From: Micromussa lordhowensis
Taxonomy: Eukaryota; Cnidaria; Anthozoa; Scleractinia; Lobophylliidae
DNA length: 64,000 nucleotides
Assembly: GCA_964020085.1 (NCBI GenBank)
Contig: OZ026600.1
Span: 32,529,820-32,593,819, forward strand
Reading direction: 5' to 3'
A program made the position numbers and the translations under genes. The first letter of the stretch is position 1; every line of letters begins with the position of its first letter. Positions 18,401 to 29,800 of this stretch are shown piece after piece. Below the pieces are notes generated by a model that was not told the origin of the DNA, did not search any database, and saw only the letters and a program-made list of their open reading frames with translations.

Positions 18401-21203
18401 GAAGCAATACATAATGTACTATTAGTCTAATAGATGTTATTTAATACCGCCCTGAATTGGTTAAGAAATGAACTGAATACTCATAACTGAATGTCATTTT
18501 GGAATGGATGCACTGCGGTTCAATTTTGCTTTCAGAATATCAAACACAGAAAATGTGGACTGCTGGTAGTTGTTTGTCTTTCAATATGAAATCAAATACA
18601 AAGATTAAGTGAGAGGAATCAAGATACAGTCAATGGAACCCCATTAATCTGGCAACCGACAGGCCACAAAAGTCTGTCCAGGTTGGCCATTTTGAGTTAA
18701 CAGGGTTCTTAAATAAGGAGATGACTCACTGAGCATTTGTTAGAGTCAGAATAATTGTAGTGGCAGTACACTGTAATATATAATGAGGTGACTGTAGTAA
18801 TGGGGTCGCTATAAAGCATGCTCCACTCCTGCAAGTACTTTCAATTGGTCTTCCTCCCTCCATGAAAACCTTTTTTGTTTTCAGATGCAGATATGAAGAA
18901 TATCCTAAAGATCTTCCTTCTACTTCTGTTATAATAACATTTCATAATGAGGGAAGATCCACACTTCTTAGGACTATTACAAGGTACAAGTAATTTTTTG
19001 TTGTGTAAATTAGTTTCCAGTAACAAGGGATAAAAATAATTAATGCTTTACATGGCTCCACCAGGTTAGATGCATGGTAAGTTTTAATGGTGGAAGAAAT
19101 GTTTTCCATTTCAAAGAAAGTTATTTTTCCTACCCTTCTCTACTCTTCTCTGTGTTATTTTACTCTTACAATACATGTACTAGCACTACCCCACCCTACT
19201 GTATTTACAGTACTAATTAAATACTGGTTTCCAGAGGCCTAATTCCTCAGCAACATTCAATTATTAGTAGTCATCTTAAGGTGGCTCAAAACAGTTTCCA
19301 ACACTTAGATTTGGATGGGTCATTATAACCATTCTTTATCACTTGATGCTACAATCATGGCATAAAAAAACTGAGCAATCATTGGTAAACGGGCGTATGG
19401 AAAACCCGGAAAACCGGAACCGGATCCGGAACCGGAACCGGAACCTGAAAAATAAATGAGTGCTTTAACTTGGGAACTGTGATTGACATCAATACTCCTC
19501 CTCCCTTCTCTGCATTCCTGGCAAGGTGGATGATAATATGCAGAGCCCTGTCAAGAAAAGTTACGAGTACAAAGAACATTGTAGTTATCATTCTTTTCAG
19601 TTAAACTGAGCAGCCATAACACTACTGGAAAAATGACCGGAAAAAATTCAGGTTTTGAACAGTATTCGAACCCAAGGCCCTTGCGTTACCTGCGCAATGC
19701 TCTACCAACTGAGCTAACACAGAGTAACGAAATAACGAGTAACGAAGTAACCACAAATTTGTTTATCTCTACGGTCAATAACGCCATTCCTTAGAGGTGC
19801 ACCCCCTCCTAACAAAAATCGTGGATCCGCCCCTGAAACTTACCCGGAAGTCAAAATTTCACGAATAATCAATACACTCAACATTCACTAAATAGATCAT
19901 TGAAACCTCCCGAGAGTGTTTCAGCATTTCCATCTATGGTCGGAAACATTAAGCGAGTTTTTACAGTGTTAACGTTTTGATTTTGCACAACTTGTACGAA
20001 CTTTCTGTGACTCAGGGGCACGATTTTTCAAAACCTATATACCCGGCCCGGCAGCCAGAAATTTATAACACCTGCTCACATTTCAACCAATTCCCCGGTG
20101 GTTTGTCGCGACCTACAAACAGAAACAAATATGTTTCGTATAATAAGAGCATCATCCCAAACTCAATTTAACTGAAAAGAAGAATGATTAACTAATACGT
20201 TCTTTTTATTCATACCTTTTTTCTTAAAAGGGCTCCGCGTAGCCTCATCCATCTTGCGCGAGGAATGCAGAGAAGGGAGGAAGAGGATTGATGTCAATCA
20301 CACTTCCAAACTTGAAGCATTCATTTAATGGTTCCGGTTCCGGTTCCGGTTCCGGATTCCGGATTTCCGTGTTTTCCATACGCCCTTGGTAAACACATTG
20401 GTATCATTTTCGTGACACAATACGTTACCATAGCAACAGTATAACCTCCTAAAAACACCCTTAACTGTGGCTTTAGGGGCTTATATTTCAAAAATGGCAC
20501 GGTGAAATTTTTTTATATTATCAACTTTTGATAAGCATGATAAGATGCAACTTTTGGCAAAGTTTTAAAAAATTATGTACATGGGGTTCAGAGCCACCTT
20601 AATTTTTTGAAAATTTAAGTAGACAAAGTTGATTATAATTGTTGTTATGTGCATGAACAATGTACTTAAACAAGAAAGTCAGAATTTGAACGTGAAGAAT
20701 GATCACCACAGTTTATTTTCCAATTTAAGCAATTAGAAAGAAGAAACCTGAAAAAAATCAGGGCTTCAATGGGATTCGAACCCGTGACCTCCACGATATG
20801 AGTGCAATACTCTACCAACTGACCTATGAAGCCACACATTGGGAGCGAGGTCAATTTATTGAGTTCATATCTTCCCGTGAGGAATGAAATGATGTGATGT
20901 GTATACGAAATAATTCATGTATGAACTGCGGTTATAGATGAAAGTGAAGAATGATCATCGCAGTATATTTTACAATTTAAGCAATTGGAAAGAAGAAGCC
21001 TGAAAAAAATCAGGGCTTATATGCAGAAAATATACTGCGATGATCATTCTTCACTTTCATCTACCTCTGCAGTTCATATATGAATTATTTTGTATACACA
21101 TCACATCATTTCATTCCTCACGGGTAGATATGAGCTCAATAAATTGACCTCGCTTCCAATGTGTGGCTTCATAGCTCAGTTGGTAGAGCATCGCACCGGT
21201 ATC

Positions 21204-21237
<34 letters not shown>

Positions 21238-24200
21238 TGATTTTTTTCAGGCTTCTTCTTTCAAATTGCTTAAATTGGAAAATATACTGCAATGATCATT
21301 CTTCACTTTCATCTACCACCGCAGTTCATATATGAATTATTTCGTATACACATCACAAAGTCAGAAAAAAAAAAGAATTTGTAAAATTAATTTCATTATT
21401 TTCTTCTTTTCAGTATATTAAACAGAAGTCCTCCAAACTTAATCAATGAAATAGTATTGGTAGATGATTATAGCGACAATGGTAAATCAACATTTTTTCT
21501 ATTTTTCCTTATTTAATAAAATTGTTTGTGGCCGATGAAAGGCCAAAATGGCATTCAGTCAGAACTGTAATGGGAGCACTTAAGCTAAAGAGCAGGGTGT
21601 GATTGGAATAGACTAATACTTAAAGTGGATGTTTCGTTAGAAAGAAATAGTTTTCTTGCTATTATACAGATTGATTTAGCATTCAGGAAGGAAGGATTAT
21701 TTTGCATCCATTAAATTTTATTTGATATGAAATTCTCAAGCACGCTGTGAAACTTCAATCATACTGTACATGTATAAAAACTGTTTTGATTTCACTCTGC
21801 AGTTGATTTTACCTCGGTTTTTAGTTGCTATTGTTTTTGTTTACAGCTGATGATGGTGAGCTCTTGCTGGGCCTTCCAAAAGTAAAGATTCTTAGAAATG
21901 ACAAGAGAGAAGGTACAGTACATGTTATATGATATTAAAGTACGTGTGAAGTTTACTGTACATAAGTTTTTATTATCACCTTAAAGCAGCTGTCCCTTAT
22001 TCTAGCCACTTTCACATTCTACGACACAAAAGTATGAGTGGAGTTACATGTAGCTCAAAGGGTCTTTTGATTATTTTCTTCTTATTATTCTCCACACCCA
22101 ATGCAGTTTCATACCCTGATCCTGATTTGCACTATTTATGTCATATTTTTCAGGTTTAATACGATCCCGTGTGAAAGGAGCAAACTTTGCCACAAGCACA
22201 ATATTAACTTTTCTTGATAGTCACTGCGAGTGCAATGTTGGCTGGTTAGAGCCATTGTTATATAGAATTGTGCAGGTAGGTATCAGTGATGCTTTTTATG
22301 TTATCTGAACTTGGTGAATTACTTGAAAATCATGAGTGTAACATGAAGCAGATTTTAAATGTTGCAATCATTGCCTTTAAGCCTCAGTAGCTCACCAGGC
22401 ACTCAATTATCTCCAGTAGCCATACTCTTAGTCACTTGACATACATCAGTAACTGTTACTGATGTATGTCAAGTGATTAAGAGTATGGTATTTCTGGGTG
22501 GATGCCAGTCCCTGAATGTGTATTCCCCAGGATTTTGAAATGCTATAAAATTTGTTCCTATCCATTTACACACCTGTGTAGAGGGAGGCGTTTTGAAACT
22601 ATGGTGTTTTGCCCCAAAACATAACACAGTGCTCCCATCCATGGCTCAAGCGTGGATTACTCGATCTAGAGTACACCAATGTAGGCTGTCATACCTTTTT
22701 CAAACATACCAGTATATATACAGGACTCAAAAAAAAGTTGAATTCCTTCTAGCCCTAGGGACAAGTGGCTCTAAAATTTGCTTGCCCTTGGCAATTCTTA
22801 GTTTGTTCTTTTAATGATTTAGTCGGGGCAGGTACAAAAGTCGGACCAGATCAACTCGGATTGCTGATTTGAATAAGAGTAGCACCTATTGTTGTATGCC
22901 TCATTCTTGAATAGGTGCTATTCTTATTCAAATCAGCTATCCGAGTTGATCCGGTCTGAATTTTCTACCTGCCTATTTAGTTGGCAGACGACGTGCCTGA
23001 TCCCTTGCCCATTTGGGCAAGTGAGAGTGAAAAGTTACTTGCCCAGAAGGAGAATCTTCATGTCCCAGATGACCAGATGGCACTTTTGTCGAGCTCTGAT
23101 ATACATGTATATTCTCTCTGATTTGGCTGTCTGATTAATATTTAAGAAATAGAAAACATGTGCCGTGTTTTTATCGAGTTATAGAAACACGGTTTTAAAC
23201 CAATCAGTGTGCATATTTGCTTTAGGTTATTTTCTAAATGTTTTTTCTATCTAATTCTAATTTTCAGGATAGAACAGTAGTAGTGAGTCCAATTATTGAT
23301 GTAATCAACATGGATGACTTTAATTATCTTGGAGCTTCAGCAGACATCAAGGGAGGTGAGAAATGTAGTGCACAAGTGGGAAGAGTGCAAGGAAGAGAAG
23401 TGAAAGCTCAACCTTTGTTAGAGGACTACCTACTAGTAACCACAAAGGGCATCAAGAAGGTCTTATAGAGCGCAATTATATATAAAAGTCTGCTGTCTTA
23501 ATCAAGGTTGCCACAGGTCAGAAAATGGTTGTAGAAAAAATTCTTCAAGGCCAGGGAAAAGCCAGGGAATTTTATTTTGAGTCAGGGAAAAAGAAATGCT
23601 TTGAAGTAAAGTCAGGGAAAATTGGAATAAAAGAACAAAGATTTCAAGTCACTATGATCTCAAGTCATACTCAAGGTCAAAAAGATGGCTGTATGTGTAG
23701 GCACAAAACTGCTACCATACACTGTATCTGACATCTTGCATCTATTTTGTCAGGGAAATTTAATTTTTTCCAAGGAAAAAAATCAGGGAATCCAAAAACT
23801 GATTTCTGTAGCAATGAATGTGAATAGATTAACTTTGACTTAATGACTTCACAGTGAAAGTGTAAAGTATTTACATCCTGTTATAATTTCTGTTTTATGC
23901 AACCTTTACTTCTCATTTTTTGTGTGTTCATTGTAGCAATAATTTGTTTTTACACCTTTGGTTTTAGGCTTTGACTGGAGTCTTCATTTCAAGTGGGACA
24001 GTTTAACAGCAAATGAAAAACAAGCAAGAAGAAGCAAGCCTGTTGCTCCAATTAGGTACATGCACTTAAGTGGTTAGTTACTGAACATTTGGCATAGAAA
24101 ATATCTTGTACATGTGCCCATGTCATGGTTGTACAGGCAACACCAGTAATAATAGAGGGTTTTCATGTAATATATCAAACACGAGCGACAGTGTTTCATC

Positions 24201-25907
24201 GGGATATCCAAACACCGAGAAGAGAGTTGAAAATACAACGCGCAGCGGAGTATTTATGACGAAATTCGAGGTGTTTGGATAGCCAATGAAACACTGTCTC
24301 GAGTGTTTGATATATCTTCTCAATCGAAACAAAAACTAAGGAGTAAACGGAGAAGTAAAATCGTCAAAATCTATGCTAATGAATACCGGATATCCAAACC
24401 ACCGTCACGGTCATGATTTCCTTTGTTTTAACTTGATGAATTATTAATGAGTTTGAGAAGTGGGTGTCATAAATTTTGCTTTAGTTTTAACTTTGCATTA
24501 CCACGCTAAGCGATTTGCTAAAAACATTTGCGTCACTTTCTCTTCCAATCAGGAGTGAGCTAAGCTACATATGTTTGCTTTGAGTTTTGATTGGTTTATC
24601 GGGTTGGCGAGTGTGTAATTTGTGATTGGCTAGCCTGTGTACATCCACCCCCTCCTCTCAAAAAAAAAAATCAATCTTTTTTAATGGGAGGGGGTGGGTG
24701 TACACAGGCTAGTAATTGGCCAGTGTTATTACTTTTGTTGTGGTTTCAAAATACCCTATTGAAATATGCTTTTTCTACTTATCATAGTCATGGTTATTCA
24801 ATATGTACATGTAATACCAAGTTATGCAGTTGTTAGTGTTTGAAAGTCGTAATAATTTCCTAAGCCCAAGATTTCAACATTGACATGAGCACAGATCAGC
24901 TTATACAAAAGTGCCTTGTGTTTTGCAGGACACCAATGATAGCTGGAGGTTTGTTTGTGGTAGAGAAGGCCTGGTTCGAGAGGCTTGGGCAGTATGACGT
25001 CATGATGGATATATGGGGCGGAGAAAACTTTGGTATGACTGTGTGGTTTACTGTTAACAAAATAATTTTAACTGTTTGACTGTTTTTTTTGCTATGAACC
25101 TGTGGTAATAAAACTTACTAAATCCTGGTTTTTATCAATGAATGAAACAGGGATTTGTAACTGTAAACTGAAAAGAAATTGGGTTGTAAACACTATAATA
25201 AAGCGTTTATGAAAATGTTCTATCCTGGCGTCAGAATCGATAGTTTCATTTATAATTTAAACGAAGCTGCAGTTCCACTGTTACTCCCAATGGAAGCCTC
25301 TGTGACTTTGGGTTGTTATGACATATTATGCGAGAAGTTTATTGGATTCGTCGTTTCGTTGATAATTTCATTAAGGGTAATTTCTCTTCAGATAAAGGTA
25401 TCCGGCTTAAAATGCCCTGGTGTCTACTGACGAGGGGTCCAGTTAAACTGCGTTGTGTTGAGAGAACGTTTGTTTCGTTGTTGACAGAAATTTCCTTCAG
25501 AACGTGGCAGTGTGGAGGCAGCATGGAAATCATTCCTTGCTCAAGAGTCGGTCACGTGTTTAGGAAAAGACATCCGTACTCATTTCCAGATGGAAACGCA
25601 AACACTTACATGAAGTAAGTTTATTCCAAGTTGCCCGTCATAGATGATTACTTCATACTGTATACGTTAGTTTGACAATCCGCAAACAAATACCATCAGA
25701 AACGGGGACATAACAGGATAACACCCCCTTGCTAGTGCTGAATATCGTTGTTACACGACAGAAATATCTACCGTGCAGTTCTTCATGCAGGACTCCTTTG
25801 TTTTTGTAGGAATACTCGTCGTACAGCTGAAGTATGGATGGACGAGTACAAGAGATTTTATTTTGCTGCCCGCCCGATGGCTAGGAGTTCCAACTACGGC
25901 AGGTAAT

Positions 25908-25951
<44 letters not shown>

Positions 25952-26638
25952 TAGATAGACTAACAAAATCCTTGGCCTTATAAAAAGAACCTGTAAAGGT
26001 CTGAAAGACGTCAATACCCTACGAACTTTGTACTGTGCCTTAGTAAGGTCCCATTTGGAGTATTGTACTATTGTCTGGTCAACCCATACTGCTCGAAACA
26101 TTAACAAACTGGAAAGGATACAGCGAAGAGCTTCCAAGTTTATTCTCAAAACTGACGATGACTATGAAACTCGTAAAGACAAACTAAACTTGTTATCTTT
26201 GGAGGATAGGCGCTTCTTTTTTGATGTCTTGTTTTTTTACAAGGTTCTTAATGGTTTTGTTAATATAGACATATCCCCACTTATAGATTTTTATTCTCAT
26301 TCTGATCGATATTCTCTGAGGGGCAGGGATAACTTAACCCTAAAGAAACAGTTTTCCCGGACAGATGTTTTTAAATTTAGCTATTTTAATAGAATCGTAG
26401 ACTTGTGGAACTCGCTGCCAAATTCAATCAGCAGCGCGACGAGTGTCTCTAATTTTAAAAGGGGGGTTAGGGAATTTTTAACATCTGGATTAGTTTGATG
26501 TAGTGTTTTTAATTTTTGACGATCGTAGCTGTTCTTTTTTTTCTGTGGTGGTCTGCAGCATGGGGACTCTGTCTCTTTTGCAGACCCTCCTTATGGCTTT
26601 TTATTCTCTTAACTTCCTTTTTAGCCATTAAATTGTAA

Positions 26639-26677
<39 letters not shown>

Positions 26678-26739
26678 ATAGACAGACAGATAGACATATA
26701 GACAGATAAACAGATAGACAGACAGACAGACAGACAGAT

Positions 26740-26782
<43 letters not shown>

Positions 26783-26793
26783 TAGACAGACAA

Positions 26794-26876
<83 letters not shown>

Positions 26877-29800
26877 AACAGACAGACGGATGGACGGACA
26901 GACAGACAGACAGACAGATAGACAGATGATATCATGTATTTGAAATAGTTAAAAAACTGTTAAAGAGGCACTATCTGAAAGTGTATCTGATTAGCTAGAG
27001 GACAGGGGTAATGCAGAAGCTTTTGGAGTGGAGGGCAGAATGGCAGTCCTTTTTTGATTAGAAGAGAGGGAATAGAAGCTCTTCTTTGATTGGTCGAGAG
27101 AATAGAAGCTTTTCTTTAATTGGTCGAGAGAAAAGAAACTGCTCGATTGGTTGAGAATGGAAACGCTTCTTTGAATGGTTTTGAGAATGGAAAACTCTTT
27201 GATTTGAAGATAGAATGTAAGTGTTTTAGAAGTTCCTCTTTGATTGGCCAAAAAGATAGAGGTTCTTCTTCGAGTGGAGCAGAGAAGAGCTTTTCTCCTG
27301 ATTGGGTGATATAGTAGAAGCATTTCTTTGTTTGGGAGGATGCAAATCCTTCTTTGAGTGATGAAAAGAGTAAAAGTTCTTGTCTGACTCCATTAAACCT
27401 ATTAAAGCTGAGTAAAAATGACTGAAATTACATAAGAAATGCGAAGAGCTTACGCTTTGAGAGTGCTTATGCCTAGTGCCCCTCCTGGGGCATAGGCCAC
27501 CTACAAGAGTCCTCCAGTTATCTCTGTCCTGGGCTTTCCTTTCTAGCTGACTCCAGGTCAGCCCCAATCTCTTGATGTCTGCTTCCAAGTCTCGTCTCCA
27601 CGAGTTCCTAGGCCGTCCCCTTTTCCTCTTTCCCTGGGGATTCCAAGAGTGCTGGCCATTTATCAAGGGGCTAGGGACGGACCATTATTTTTTAGGAGGG
27701 GGGGGGGGATTTACCAAAAAATTCCTACGCAGCAAAACTGCTGAGAAAAAAATCATGCAAGGGTAGCCATGGTAAAACAATCTACTATCCTGGTCCTGTG
27801 TTGGACCATGAAAAAATATTGCACAAGGTCATGCCCACCAAAAAAAAATCATGCACAACCTAAAGGTGAGGAAAAATTTAATGTCCAGAAATTGCCCACT
27901 CAGAAAATTGCACATCACCCCCCCCCCCCCTTCAAAAAATAATGGTCCGTTGCTTTTTGTGTTGTTTTTATATTAATCACGTTTTTTTCGGGTTTTTAGT
28001 ATAAAGGCAAGGAAAGAGTTGCGAGAGCGTCTTCAATGCAAGCCATTCAAGTGGTATTTGGAGAACGTCTATCCTGAACTTCAGTAAGTTTGACGCAATC
28101 TTTCTCTTCCAAACATGTTGTAAAGTTGGAGATAATCAATTCCGCCATTGCTGACAGAGCTCGAGCTTCGGCACTATCAGATACCTTAAATTCCTCGAAC
28201 TCATTCGTCAAGTTTAACAAAGGAAATCATTACCGTTACGGTGTTTAGATTTCTGATCTTAATTAGCAGACATTTTTTACGATTTTTTTCTCCGTTTTTT
28301 CTTTAGTTTTAGTTTCGATTAGGACGATATATCAAAAACTCAAACAGTGTCTGACCTCGTTTCCAAACATCTCGAGGTTCGTCAAAAATACTTCGCTGCG
28401 CTTCGTATTTTCAACTTTCTTCTCGATGGCTGGAAATGTGGTCAAACACGGTCTTTTGTATTTTTTTTATTACATCAAAATAAAGATAATTTCCCTTCCT
28501 AGTTACCTTTGCGTTATCTCACTTGTAATTTGTTAGAACATTTGAATATCAGGTAGTTGTAGTTTTACGTTAGTAATCTATTTCCCAAGTTCTTACTGTT
28601 TTCGTTGCAGAGTTCCTGAGGCTGAAGATGTATCATTTGGTGAACTTAAACAGGGGAAGAAATGTCTGGATACACTTGGTAGCCAAGCCGGTGGGTCTGT
28701 CGGCATGTTTGATTGTCATGGACAAGCAGGAAATCAGGTACTGTGTTACTTCATGGCGTGACAAACAAATCCTTTGCTTTAAGGTTAGGTAACGCCTGCA
28801 TACGAGCCAAGTGGCCCATCAGGTCGGCGCTTATCTCTGGTTTATATAGCGTGACGCGACTAGGAGTATAATGACTTCCCCCTGGATAGGACGCTAGTCC
28901 ATCGCAGGGTTACCCCCAGCGTGAAGTTCGCCAGTACCCATTTATACACCTGGGTGGAGAGAGGCACTGTGAAAGTAAAGTTTTTGCCCAAGAACACAAC
29001 ACACGGTCCACGGTCAGGACCCGAACCCAGACCGCTCGCTCCAGAGACGAGCGCATGAGGCCACTGCGTCTCCCCTGACTGACCATTGTTTTTTGAGGGG
29101 CGCGGGGGAGGGGTGGGGATTAAGTGTTGGGCAATTTTCTGGGCATTAAATTTTTTCTCACTTTTAGGTTTTGCATTTCTTTTTGCGGGTAATACCTTAT
29201 ACAAGATTTTTTCTAACTTCAAAAATAGTACACAATGTACCTGGATAGTAGAAACCACTTGCTCGCTATATTTTCCCCTTGGCTTCGCCTGCACAATTTT
29301 CTCTTTTTTAGCAGTTTTTGCTGTACAAGAATGTTTTTTTGGGGGGAAATTGTCCAGCACCCTCCCCCACCCCTCCCCCTAATTTTGTTCAGTTCGGCCG
29401 AGCCGAAGCATCCCTACGCACGCGAGAATAAAAATCTCTGTTACCCAGAGCGTCTGAGAGTAGCAAATGAACAAACGTCTTATGCCGCGAAAAATTGGAC
29501 GGCGCGTGTTGGTTATGAGATGGTAGTTAGCGCGCCGAGTTGGCTATGATCATCTCATGTCCAACAAGCGCGAGTAACATAATTGTTTTATTAAAAACGC
29601 CCCCAAAATATAGAAAACTAAAATAAAATAAAAATGAAAACGTTCCCAAAAATGACACGTACGCTTACCATATGCGTGGTATAATGGCTCATATACCATG
29701 ACGGCTTAGCCAATGAAAACTCTTGAATTTCCTTGTCCAATGATCCAATTTTATGTATTGTAAGCCGTGACTGTTGTCTACTTCTCTAAATAGTTCGTAT

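Larger units (their letters stand above)
20685..21356. mobile_element. head-to-head tRNA-derived SINE pair, 10-bp TSD
   Basis: Two SINE copies face each other around 21010. Each has a 72-bp tRNA-like head and a shared tail (CCTGAAAAAAATCAGGGC, AATGATCATTCTTCACTTTC). The whole unit is flanked by AAAGTCAGAA (20675-20684 and 21357-21366), so it appears to have inserted as one piece. It is in GALNT intron 3. Confidence 0.65.

Noticed and set aside
21165..21236. A functional tRNA-Thr gene
   Set aside because: C at position 33, a mismatch in the anticodon stem, an anticodon not normally used in animals, and embedding in a SINE with sister copies argue for a pseudo-tRNA.
24885..25079. Single-frame readings running through GALNT exon 9 and into the intron
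   Set aside because: The splice-consistent exon 24929-25032 accounts for the homology; extensions are intronic.
26509..26935. Repetitive Cys-Leu-Ser-Val frames on the minus strand
   Set aside because: Direct products of the GACA microsatellite; no gene.
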